Assembly: GCF_017084445.1 (NCBI RefSeq)
Contig: NZ_CP070947.1
Span: 186,001 to 250,000 of the forward strand
Length of the DNA: 64,000 bases
Direction of reading: 5' to 3'
Origin: Mycoplasma sp. Mirounga ES2805-ORL
Lineage (GTDB): Bacteria; Bacillota_I; Bacilli_A; Mycoplasmatales; Metamycoplasmataceae
A program made the position numbers and the translations under genes. The number at the start of each line of letters is the position of its first letter. Within the stretch, counting starts at the first letter, position 1. Below, one piece after another: positions 1 through 9,500 of the stretch. The notes below the pieces were generated by a model that saw nothing but the letters and a program-made list of their open reading frames with translations, was not told the DNA's origin and did no database searches.

Positions 1-1007
1 TCATCTTCAGTTTCTTCACTAACACCCATCACATATGAAGATCCATTTCCGGAAAAGAAATCATGATTTTCATCCGCTCTTGCAGATAGTTGAGCAAAGA
101 TTTCTGGTTGAATTCTAGTTTCTTCTTCAGTAAATGGTGAATCATATCCTAAATTTTGCAAGAATTTTCCGGCATTATAAATACTAAATCTTATTGCATC
201 TTCAGCTAGATCAAACCCCTCATATAATTTTCTTAAGAATTTTTTTTCTGCATCAATTAATTGATACATAAGATCAAAAACAAATTTCTTCATTTCCACT
301 TGTTTTGCTTTAGAAAGCTTTGCAATTTTCTTTTGATATTTATAGCCACTATAGTAATTATGAATTACTTTATCTCTTAAAATCAATCTTATGATATCTG
401 ATGTGTTAGGTAACTTTTGTCTTGCTGATAAATAAAATGGTAAGTAAAAGCCACCATACAATAAGAAACCGGGCATAAGTGCTGCTGCAACTTTTGATTT
501 AATTGGGTCCTCATTATGATAATAAGGAATTAAAATTTTTGCTCTTTCTTGTAATTCTTCATTTGAAATAACTCATTCATGAGCTTCTTCTATTTGATCA
601 CTTGAACAAAGTGTTGAAAAAATTGTTCCATATGAACGAGCATGAACTCCCACCATAAATGCAAAGTTTGCATAAATAACTTGTTCGTGATCCGTTTGTG
701 AATTAGGTATTTGAGCAATATCGCAAACAGTAGCTTGAATGGTATCTAGTAATGTGAGACCAGTAAATGTTCTAGTTATTAATTGTTGTCAGTTTTCATC
801 TAAAGTATTTCATGAAGGAATGTCATTTGATACAGGAATTTTTTCAGGTAATCAAAAATTTTGTGTAATTCTATTCCATACCTCTAAATCTTTTTCATCG
901 TCTATAACATTTCAATTTACTGCTCTTATTTTTCCTTTAAAGCCGTTTCGTTCATACTCAATAGGTGAAACTGATTGAGTATAATATTTATTTTGATTTT
1001 TAGCCAT
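1..1007 (-). CDS. nrdF: Ribonucleotide reductase beta subunit NrdF, class Ie (VPK) type, 3' end cut by window
   Basis: Radical-carrying small subunit of class I ribonucleotide reductase, which makes deoxynucleotides together with NrdE. About 335 residues are visible; the stop lies beyond the window edge, but the usual length is about 340, so little is missing. The start at 1007 has an AAGGAG-type ribosome site at 1011-1018. The NrdF framework is clear: TLLDTIQATV (D88), FMVGVHARSYGTIFSTL (about 117-133), ALMPGFLLYGGFYLPFYL (about 177-194) and IIRLILRDKVIHNYYSGY (about 205-222). Three of the four to six usual metal ligands are replaced: Glu to Val119, Glu to Pro179, Glu to Lys213. Asp88, the two His and Tyr126 remain. 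This V-P-K pattern defines class Ie, where a modified tyrosine (DOPA) replaces the metal centre and NrdI is needed for activation. NrdI and NrdE are not in the window. Confidence 0.95.
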
Positions 1008-1454
1008 ACACTCTCCTTAATTAATTTAATTTTCTAAAAACGTATTACTCATTTTAGCAACAAAAAATTAAAAAAAATTAAAAAAATATTAAATATTTTT
1101 GTTAACTTTTAAATATGAAAATCACTAATAAAAAAAATAATAAATTTAGTTATTAAAATATTTTTTTTAGTTAAAATACATTATCAATTTTTTAATTTTT
1201 CAAAACTTAAAAATGATGGTAATTCACACTTTTTTATAAAAAAAACAAAAACGCTTGAATTAAATAGAAAAAACTTTATTTTTATAATTTTTAAGTTTTA
1301 AAGCTATTTATCTTATTAATCTAAAAAAAAAATTGTTTATGAGATATCCACAATCAACTATGGTTCATATTTTTATTTTTTAAAAAATTAAAATATTTGA
1401 AAATCGTATGCCAATAAATATTTATAGATTTCTAAGTAATAATATAATTATTCC
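1008..1454. other. AT-rich intergenic region between divergent nrdF and kinase genes
   Basis: About 450 bases without a supportable gene. It must hold the divergent promoters of nrdF (minus) and the double kinase (plus). A TATAAT-like box lies about 10 bases before the plus-strand start (around 1439-1446). One single 8-of-9 match to a DnaA box lies near 1343-1351 but is not clustered. I see no NrdR-type paired boxes. Confidence 0.5.
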
Positions 1455-2870
1455 ATGAATAAACAATATTTAGATCTTATTAAAGCAAATCTTCCTAATA
1501 AAATTTATGACAATATTTCAAATGTCGAACTTTTTTATAAAGGATTTCACAATTATACGTTTAAAGCGCAATATAAAAAGAGAGATGTTCAACTACGTAT
1601 TCCATTAAATAAAGTGAACGTTAAGCATAATATCGAAAATATAATTTTGGAAAATTTCGCTTCAACTATCTACTATAAAAATGGAGTTCTTATTAGAAAA
1701 TGATTTGATGGTCAGACATTAGAAAAAGTTAGTATAAATGATCAAATTCAAACTAATATACTTAACAAAGTAAAGACTATTCATCAAATTCAAATAGATT
1801 TACCTGAACTTGACCTTTTTTATTATGGAAAAGGAACTAAAAAATATCAAAAATTAGTTAATAAATATTTAGACTCTTCAAAATATAAAACATCTCATCT
1901 AGATTTAAACCTAAAAAATATTTTGGTTAATGATAAAAATGAAGTTGAAATAATTGATTTTGAATGGTCGAGAAAGACACATCCTGGATTTGATGCACTT
2001 AGTTTGATTAAAAATGTTGGCTTAAACAAAGATATTGTATGTAAACATCTTGATATCACAAAAGAGGTGTATGAGGATTTTTATTTTATAACATCTGAAT
2101 TTCAAAAAATGGGTTATAGAAAAACATACTCAAAATTTGTAATAGATGAAGACACTAAACAATTAACATCAGGATATACAAATCAAAGTTTCGTAAAAAA
2201 CGATTTATTTATACAAGTTAAAAAGAAAAATGGATTTAATCACCTAACAAAATTAGAAAAATTTAACAAATTAAGTTGTGTTATTCCAGTTATCTTTGAA
2301 GATGAAAAACTAATTATTAGAAAATTTATTAATAATAATGAAATTGATTTTTCACAATTAACTAACAAAAACAAAATAGTAAAAGCTATAAAAGAACTAC
2401 ATTTAAGCAAAATCAAAGTCCCAAATAATAAAATATATGACCGTCTAAAATTATATCTAGAAATTTGTCCCAATAAGGAGTTTTTAAATAGGATTGGCAA
2501 AGACCTTATAAATAAAATTTTAGTTAATTCAAAAACTCTAAAAAATGAAGTTGTTAGCCACAATGATCCTAATACTCAAAACATTATTTTAACTAATAAT
2601 CAAGAAATTAAATTAATAGATTTTGAGTATGTTTCAATGAATAGTAAATATTTTGATTTAGCTTATATCGCGAGTGAACATGATTTGAATGATGAAGAAG
2701 AAAAACAGTTTTTAACAATATATTCAAACAACATTGATTTTAATGAATACTATCGTGTTAAAGTTATATGTAATTTTTACGGAATTTTATGATCATTATC
2801 GTACAACCCTGATTTTGAATTTAATTGATTAGAAAAAAATATTTATAAATATAAAAAATATCTTAATTAA
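1455..2870 (+). CDS. Tandem choline-kinase-like (APH/LicA-type) phosphotransferase, two domains
   Basis: A 471-residue protein that reads through several TGA (Trp) codons. It contains two kinase-fold halves. The first has a catalytic loop HLDLNLKN (H148, D150) and a metal-binding IDFEWS (about 167-172). The second has HNDPNTQN (H369, D371) and IDFEYVS (about 388-394). Both match the Brenner-type HxDxxxxN plus (I/V)DFE motifs of the aminoglycoside/choline kinase superfamily. Single-domain relatives are about 240-260 residues, so this is a fusion or internal duplication. The first half ends with an unusually short C-terminal segment. Members in mollicutes are usually linked to choline or related head-group or nucleoside substrates, but the substrate cannot be read here. 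A single-domain paralogue lies at 52512-53231. It converges with the photolyase gene with one base between stops. Confidence 0.8.
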
Positions 2871-2871
2871 A

Positions 2872-4278
2872 TTATTTTTCTTTAAATAAATTAAGTGCCT
2901 TAATCCTTTGATCTTTATGATTAACTATTGGTTTTCAATATATTTTTTCTATCTCTATTCCATATTTTTCTTTTAGTACGTCTTTATACTCGAATGGGCA
3001 ATGTATATACTTTGAAGGTATATCTTTTAAATTTGGCAAAAATTCTTTAATAAAGTTTCCACTTGGATCAAACTTTTTACTTTGGCTTAGAGGATTAAAA
3101 ATCCTAAAATAAGGGCAAGCATCAGTTCCTACTGAAGAAGCTCATTGTCAATTATTTATATTTGAAGCAGAGTCATAATCAATTAATTTATTAGCAAAAT
3201 ATTTTTCCCCTTCTTGTCAGTTAATTAATAAATCTTTAGTCAAAAAACTTGCTACAACCATTCTTAACCTATTATGCATAAAGCCTGTATTATTCAATTG
3301 AGTCATAGCTGCATCAATTATTGGAAAGCCGGTTTTTCCTTCTTTTCATTTTCTTAAAAAATCTTCATTTTTTTGTCATTCTAAATCTCTGTATTTACTT
3401 TGAAATGCTTCTTTGTAAATATTAGGATTGAAATGATAAATCATATTGTAAAAATCTCTTCAAGCAAGTTCTTTAATAAATTCATTTTTACCTTGAGAAT
3501 TTGGCAAAGAACTAATTCTGTTATATATTGTTTTGATAGATATTTCGCCTGTTGTTAGATACTTAGAAAGGTTACTAGTTAAGTTTAATTCAGGAATGTC
3601 TCTATATTTATCATAGTTAGTTATTCCATTTAAAATAAATTTATCTAATTGCAATAAAGCTTTGTCTTCTCCAACGTCACTAGTAAATGTATGTTTAATA
3701 TTTTTAAATACATTATTAACTTGTTTTAATGACTCATCATAATTAAACTCATTTATAAATAGTTCTTTTTTTATATCGGGCCAAGGTAGTGATGCTGGTT
3801 TTTCCTTTTTTAATCAACTGTTAAAATATGGAGTAAATACACAATAGTACGACCCATCTTTTTTCTTAATTTCGTTAGCTGAATGCAAGTGTTTATCATA
3901 AGAAGGTCTAATTTTAATATTTTTATTTTTTAAAAACTTGATTATTTGATTATCGCGTTTTAAACCATAACCTCGCTCAGATAAATTGAAATATACTTTT
4001 TTAATATCTGGATATTTATTAACTAATATCTCAAATTGATTTAATGGCTCCCCATACATAAAATAAATGTTTATTCCTTTTTTAGATAAGTTATTTTTAA
4101 AATAATTAAGAGCAATGAAGAAATAGTCATTGCTAAATGAATTAACTTTTATTAAATATGGATCAATAATAAAAACTATCATAATTTTTTCATTACTACT
4201 AATAGAATCTAAAATACAATTATGTAAAGATTTATTATCTCTAAGCCTTAAATCATTTCTAATTCATAATATATTCAT
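2872..4278 (-). CDS. phrB: Deoxyribodipyrimidine photolyase
   Basis: Light-driven repair of cyclobutane pyrimidine dimers, with FAD as cofactor. The 468-residue length fits the CPD photolyase/cryptochrome family. The N-terminus [15 protein letters not shown] (1-15) is the typical opening of the antenna domain, which is why I extend the start to 4278. The C-terminal FAD domain shows [55 protein letters not shown], and [22 protein letters not shown], all hallmark blocks, including the Trp residues of the electron path. It ends almost on top of the convergent kinase gene, so the two share a transcription end region without a clear terminator hairpin. Confidence 0.95.
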
Positions 4279-4478
4279 AACATAAGTATAAATTATTCCA
4301 AAAACACATTGAAAAAATAATTTAATTATTAACACATGTAAAAAAATATAAATAACCAAATAAACTATTTTATAGAGAAATCATCAGTAATTTTCTTAAT
4401 AAACTAAAAAATATGGTTTATTAATTTCCATTTTAAATTTAATTTAATTTATATTTACTTGTCAATTAAAAAAGTACA

Positions 4479-4484
4479 TATAAT
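4479..4484 (+). promoter_or_regulatory. -10 box of the xpt-guaA transcript
   Basis: TATAAT at 4479-4484, seven bases before the first hairpin of the leader. A TTACTT at 4455-4460 gives a spacing of 18 bases as a weak -35 element. This places the transcription start near 4490, so that the purine aptamer lies at the start of the leader. Confidence 0.6.
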
Positions 4485-4504
4485 AAAGTTGGTAATACCT
4501 TAAT

Positions 4505-4582
4505 ATTACCGCTATTTAATGTATTTAATATGGGAATACAGTCTCTACCAGATTGCCCTAAACAATCTGACAAAGTGATAAT
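4505..4582 (+). promoter_or_regulatory. Purine (guanine-type) riboswitch aptamer upstream of xpt-guaA
   Basis: Three-way junction layout. P1 is 4505-4513 with 4574-4582 (one C-A mismatch). P2 is TGTATTT 4520-4526 with GAATACA 4534-4540, with loop AATATGG. J2/3 is GTCTCTACC 4541-4549. P3 is AGATTG 4550-4555 with CAATCT 4563-4568, with loop CCCTAAA. J3/1 starts with GAC 4569-4571. Both loops and J2/3 fit the purine-riboswitch consensus. The base matching C74 of the B. subtilis xpt aptamer is C (4571), which predicts guanine-type rather than adenine recognition; the position matching U51 is also retained. The normally invariant A21-U75 pair appears as U-A. A 7-bp hairpin (4491-4497 with 4504-4510) overlaps the 5' strand of P1 and could compete with it. 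It lies 90 bases before xpt. Confidence 0.85.
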
Positions 4583-4671
4583 TTAAGGTCTTTAAATCTT
4601 AAATTTTATCAATTTAATAATAAAAATATTGCATTGGATTTGATGCAACTATTTTAGTCAAAGAAGGTTTT

Positions 4672-5244
4672 ATGAAAAAACTAAAAGAAAAAATAGTTCA
4701 AGAAGGAACTATATTAAATGAAAATATATTAAAGATAGATAGTTTTATAAATAATCAAATCGACAGTATTTTAATGAATGATATAGCTAACGAATTTTAT
4801 GAAGTATTTAAAAGCTATAGTCCTAATAAAATAATGACGGTTGAATCTTCGGGAATTGCACCGGCGATACTTGTAGCATTAAAATTTAAAATTCCATTAA
4901 TAATTGTTAGAAAAGAACAATCTTTAATTAGTGACAAAGATGTTTACTCATCTAAAATACAATCGTTTACTAAAAATAAAATTTTTGCAGCTACTATCTC
5001 TAAACAATATTTAACAAAAAATGACAATGTTCTAATCATTGATGACTTTTTAGCAAGTGGCCAAGCAATACTAGGATGTTTAAATTTAATTAATCAAGCA
5101 AAAGCTAAAAATATAGGTGTTGGCATAATTGTTGAAAAAACATTTCAATTAGGCCGCCAAAAATTAGAAGATTTAAATATAAATGTTCATTCTCTTGCAA
5201 GAATAAAAAGTCTAAAAAATAATAAAGTGGAGTTTGAGGATTAA
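4672..5244 (+). CDS. xpt: Xanthine phosphoribosyltransferase
   Basis: Converts xanthine plus PRPP to XMP in the cytosol. At 190 residues it has the usual length of Xpt. The PRPP-binding loop VLIIDDFLASGQA lies at about 119-131, and the upstream segment with MTVESSGIAPAILVALKFKI and VRKEQSLI is typical of the family. It starts 90 bases after the purine aptamer and ends one base before guaA, so the two form one operon. With GuaA downstream the pair gives a complete xanthine to XMP to GMP route. Hypoxanthine/guanine phosphoribosyltransferase is a less likely reading because of the long N-terminal part and close fit to Xpt. Confidence 0.92.
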   Translation: MKKLKEKIVQEGTILNENILKIDSFINNQIDSILMNDIANEFYEVFKSYSPNKIMTVESSGIAPAILVALKFKIPLIIVRKEQSLISDKDVYSSKIQSFTKNKIFAATISKQYLTKNDNVLIIDDFLASGQAILGCLNLINQAKAKNIGVGIIVEKTFQLGRQKLEDLNINVHSLARIKSLKNNKVEFED

Positions 5245-5245
5245 T

Positions 5246-6772
5246 ATGGAAAAAATAATAGTAATAGATTTTGGAAGTCAATATAATCAATTAATAGTTC
5301 GCAGAATAAGAGACTTAGGGGTTTATAGTGAATTAGTTAATTTAGAAAATGTTTCTAAATATTTTAATGATAAAACGGTAAAAGGATTTATTTTGTCGGG
5401 TGGGCCAAATTCAGTTTTTGATGAAAATTCTTTATCGATTGATAAAAAAATATTTGAATGCAATAAACCGGTATTAGGAATTTGCTATGGCATGCAGCTA
5501 ATGACTAAATTATTAGGAGGGGAGGTAGAACCTAGTGGCGTTGGAGAATATGGTCGTACTGAAATTAATATAAATAATAAAAGTTTGCTAACAACTTCTT
5601 TTGGTGAAAAAGAGATAGTGTGAATGTCTCACATGGATAAAGTAATTAAATTACCCAAAGGCTTTGTAAATATCGCTTTTTCCAATGATTGTCCAAACGT
5701 AATTATTGAAAACAATGAGAAGAAACTATATGGTATTCAATTTCACGCAGAAGTTACAAATACAATTAATGGAATAGAATTGATTAAAAATTTTGTTTTT
5801 AATATTTGTCAAGCCAAAAAAGAATGAAACGTAGATACATTTATTGACAAACAAATAGAAATTATTAAAAAAACTGTCAAAGATGAAAAAGTTATATTAG
5901 GTTTAAGTGGCGGAGTAGATTCTTCAGTAGCTGCTGCTTTAATTCAAAAAGCTATCGGGAAGCAATTATTTTGTGTTTTTGTTGACCACGGTTTATTAAG
6001 AAAAAATGAAGCTAAAAATGTAATAAAGGTATTTAAAGACAACTTTAATATGAATTTAATCACAGTAAATGCAAAGAAAAACTTTTTAGAAAAACTAAAA
6101 AATGTGACAGATCCTGAACAAAAAAGAAAAATAATTGGCAATGAATTTATTAAAACATTCGAAAATGAACAAAATAAACTAACTAAAATTAGTTATTTAG
6201 CGCAAGGAACTTTATATACTGATGTTATTGAAAGCGGAACTAAAACAGCACAAGTGATTAAATCACATCACAATGTTGGGGGTTTACCAAAGAATATGAA
6301 ATTTAAATTGCTAGAACCTCTTAATATACTTTTCAAAGATGAAGTACGTCTTTTAGGTTCTAAGCTAGGTTTACCAGATGAAATTATCAATCGCCAACCT
6401 TTTCCAGGACCTGGACTTGCAATTAGAATAATAGGAGAAATAACTGAAGAAAAAATAAAATTAGTACAAGAATCTGATGCCATTTTTAATCAAGAAATTA
6501 AAAAAGCCGGTTTAGATAAAAGTATTTGGCAATATTTTACAATTTTATTAAATAATAAATCTGTTGGCGTTATGGGTGATCAAAGAACTTATTCATATAC
6601 TTTAGCTTTACGGGCAGTAGATTCTATAGATGGCATGACTGCTGATTGATCAAGAATACCTTATGATGTATTAGCTAAGGCAAGTCAAAGAATTGTCAAT
6701 GAGGTAAAAGGAATAAATAGAATAGTATATGACATAACATCAAAACCTCCAGGAACAATAGAATGAGAGTAA
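5246..6772 (+). CDS. guaA: GMP synthase (glutamine-hydrolysing)
   Basis: Aminates XMP to GMP using glutamine and ATP. The 508-residue length is standard. The N-terminal class I glutamine amidotransferase has the nucleophile in GICYGMQ (Cys80) and the partner His in [11 protein letters not shown] (about 178). The ATP-pyrophosphatase P-loop LSGGVDSSV starts near residue 220. The C-terminal XMP-binding domain carries [16 protein letters not shown] and ends KPPGTIEWE, both diagnostic. ATG at 5246 is one base after the xpt stop; the xpt 3' end GTGGAGTTTGAGG supplies the ribosome site. Four Trp codons are TGA. Expression should follow the upstream purine riboswitch. Confidence 0.97.
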
Positions 6773-6901
6773 TTAACTTAAGAAAAATACTAAAAATTTT
6801 TAAAATAAATTTTATTTTTATAACAAATCATAAAAATACCATATTTTTAATAAAATTTGCCTTTTTTCCCTATTTGCTAATAAAAAAAGTAAAATTTAGT
6901 T

Positions 6902-6916
6902 GGTAGATAATCTACC
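6902..6916. promoter_or_regulatory. Perfect 15-bp palindrome before the alcohol dehydrogenase gene
   Basis: GGTAGATAATCTACC is a perfect inverted repeat (7-bp arms around one A), 25 bases before the start of the dehydrogenase gene. The GATAAT in its centre looks like a -10 box, so a bound repressor would block initiation. It could be an operator; no regulator gene lies nearby to support this. Confidence 0.45.
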
Positions 6917-6941
6917 TATATTCTAAAACATAGGAGAAAAT

Positions 6942-7994
6942 ATGGCTAAAATGAAAGCTTTCGTGGTGGACGCACCTAGGAAATGAAGTATTAAGGAAGT
7001 TGAAATTCCTAAACCAAAATATAAAGAAGTATTAATTAAAATGGAAACTTCTGGAATCTGTCATACAGATTTACATGCAGCTAATTATGATTGATTAGTT
7101 GAACCTAAATATCCATTAATTCCAGGTCATGAGGGAATTGGTATTGTTACAGAACTTGGCGAAGGGTGTACAAGACTTAAAATAGGAGATCGTGTTTGTC
7201 TAGCATGACTACATGATGCTTGTGGGTCATGCGAATTTTGTTTACAGGGTGAAGAAACACTTTGTCCAAAACAAAATATGTCAGCATATACAAAGGATGG
7301 ATCATTTGCCGAATATGCAATTGGTCATGAAGATTTTGTAGGACTAGTTCCTGAAAAACTAGATTTAATTACAGGAGCGCCTGTAGTTTGCGCTGGTGTA
7401 ACAACATACAAAGCGATTAAAAGGGCTCACTTACGCCCAAATCAATGAGTAGCAATCATTGGAGTAGGTGGTTTAGGTCAATTGGCAATTCAATATGCTA
7501 AAGCAATGGGTTATAGACCAATTGGTATTGATCTTACAGATGAAAAATGTAATTTGGCTAAAAAATCTGGAGCTGAACATGCATTTAATTCAACAAAAGA
7601 TAAAAATTACATAGATAAAGTTATTGAAGTTACAAATGGTGGTGTTCATGCAGTAATTAATACTTCTGTTGCAACACCAGCAGCTGAACAAGGTATGGCC
7701 ATGTTACGCCGCGGTGGTCGTCAAGTACTAGTTGGCTTGCCATCAAAAGATAAACATGGTAAAGATGAATTTGGTGTTTCAATTTTCTGAACAGTTCTTT
7801 TTGAAAGAGAACTTGTTGGTTCGATTGTTGGAACACGTCTAGATTTACAAGAATCACTTGAATATGCAGCGGAAGGAAAAGTTAAATCTGAAGTTACAAA
7901 AATTGTTAAACTAGATGAAGTTGCAAATATTTTTGATAAATTACAATCTGGTGATTTCTTAGGTCGCGCCGTTATTGATTTTAGAAAAAAATAA
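6942..7994 (+). CDS. adh: Zinc-dependent alcohol dehydrogenase
   Basis: NAD-dependent medium-chain dehydrogenase that interconverts ethanol (or another primary alcohol) and aldehyde. The 350-residue length matches AdhP/AdhT. Catalytic zinc ligands are visible in [10 protein letters not shown] (Cys40), PGHEGIG (His-Glu) and [13 protein letters not shown] (Cys). The four structural zinc cysteines lie in [16 protein letters not shown]. The Rossmann motif is [16 protein letters not shown]. The ribosome site TAGGAGAA precedes ATG 6942. It has its own promoter region with a palindrome at 6902-6916 and ends in a strong terminator, so it is a single-gene unit. Confidence 0.95.
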
Positions 7995-8010
7995 TTTTGT
8001 TAAATAATTA

Positions 8011-8042
8011 AAAAAGTTAGAGATTAAAAACTCTAACTTTTT
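8011..8042. terminator. Bidirectional hairpin terminator between adh and a lipoprotein gene
   Basis: AAAAAGTTAGAG (8011-8022) pairs with CTCTAACTTTTT (8031-8042) around an 8-base loop. T-rich tails on both strands fit both convergent genes. Confidence 0.9.
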
Positions 8043-8056
8043 TGTAAAAATTAATA

Positions 8057-9358
8057 CTAACGGTTTAGTTTAAAAGCTATTGAATTATCTTTTATAAAGA
8101 AAATCGTATTATTTTTTGAATAGTAAACTTTGTTTTTTCTAGATACAGATATCTCTTTAATAAATTTATTAGTAAAAGTTTCTTTCTCATCAAACCAGTT
8201 TGTAGCTGCAGGAAGTTCAAATTTTTCATCATTTTTATTTGAAGGATAACATATTAATTTAGTTAATCCCTTAGTATATAAAACACCATTCAATGTCTCA
8301 TAATACTCATTATTCTTAGCGACTGTAATATTTTTAAGATTTAGTCCGCCACTACTATTTCTAATTTGGAATTCTAATCCTTTACCATCAATAACAGAAT
8401 CAGTACCTATAATTTTTCAAATATTCTCGGGAATATTTAACTCTTCAATCCCTTTATTTTGTGAAATTTCTGTAAAGTCAATTGATGATATTGCAGTACC
8501 TTTATAATTTGTTGGAATAATAATATTTTTGTTTGGGTTAATAATATTTTGAATAGATAAACCATAATGATAATTAAAAACAAAATTTTCTTCTGTAAAA
8601 CTAGAACTAATTATTTCAGTTGAATAGTGGTCTTTTGAGAAATCTTCAACAGATTTATCAAAAAATTGTGGTGATTTTACACCTCATGTTGCATCTGAGA
8701 AAAATCATTTTTCTCCATCATGCACCGCGTTTCAAGCATGAGCACCATAAGTAGTTCCACCAATTATTACCGCACTAGGCACATTTATTGCATTAAGCAT
8801 TGCTTTGTATAAATTAGAATACCCATTACAAATTGCAAATTTTTCTCTAAAAACTTTTATAGGTTCAAGAAATTGAGGATCATTAGTTTTTGATGGATAT
8901 TTAACATTTTTAATAATTCATGAATAAATTACCCTAATTTTGTCCTTAATCGTTTTAGCTTCGCTAATACCGTCTAGGGTGTTTACGAAATTAGATATTA
9001 TTTTTTTATCTTCCTCGCTATATTTTGTTAATTGATCTCTTCAATCTAAAAAATATTGTTTATCGAATAAATTTAAATAGTTCAATGCACCACGATTAGC
9101 TTTTAAGTATAAATCGTACACTTTATCGTCTTTTACATGTGTATTAACATCATTGATTTTTTCATATTCAAATTTTGGCTTTAAATCACTTTTATTTACA
9201 TCATTTATTTTAGTGTTTTCTTGATCATCTTTTTTATCATTTATTTTCTTAGAATCATCTTTTTTAGGATTTGAAGCACAACTAGCCGAAAAAGCTATAA
9301 TCGGTGTTGCCGCAAGTACTAAAGTTATTTTATGTTTTAGAAATTTTTTAATTTTCAT
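8057..9358 (-). CDS. Lipoprotein with transglutaminase-like domain and a BspA-like leucine-rich segment
   Basis: A 433-residue surface protein. The signal peptide ends in the lipobox FSASC (Cys27), followed by a Lys/Asp-rich linker to about residue 65. The transglutaminase-like core has the Cys-His-Asp triad: AICNGYSNLY (C177), YGAHAWNAVHDG (H207) and FFSDATWG (D222). This fold in bacteria is often a protease or peptide-processing enzyme rather than a cross-linker. The C-terminal part (about 330-390) has ITVAKNNEYYETLNGVLY followed by a TKLICYP-like segment, the motif seen in BspA-type leucine-rich repeats. It starts at 9358, preceded by an AAGGAGAA-type ribosome site. A second transglutaminase-like lipoprotein lies at 38534-40747. 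Substrate unknown. Confidence 0.82.
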
Positions 9359-9500
9359 AGTTCTCCTTGTATTTAAAAATTAATTTGTTAATTATATATA
9401 AACTTTAATTATTTAATAAATAGGTTTTTATTTGTAAAATTTAGATAATTTGTATAGTTAAGTATTGAAAAAACTTAAAATGGAAAGGAGATTACTAATA

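Noticed and set aside
739-978. Open frame on the plus strand inside the nrdF region
   Set aside because: It is a shadow of nrdF on the opposite strand; the nrdF reading matches the family throughout.
1343-1351. DnaA-box-like ATATCCACA
   Set aside because: Single imperfect match in a short intergenic region, no cluster and no dnaA/dnaN nearby; not evidence of an origin.
4626-4654. TTGCAT...ATGCAA hairpin as the riboswitch terminator
   Set aside because: The stem is 6 bp and the following sequence CTATTTTAG is a poor T-run; control at the ribosome site is equally possible, so I did not annotate it.
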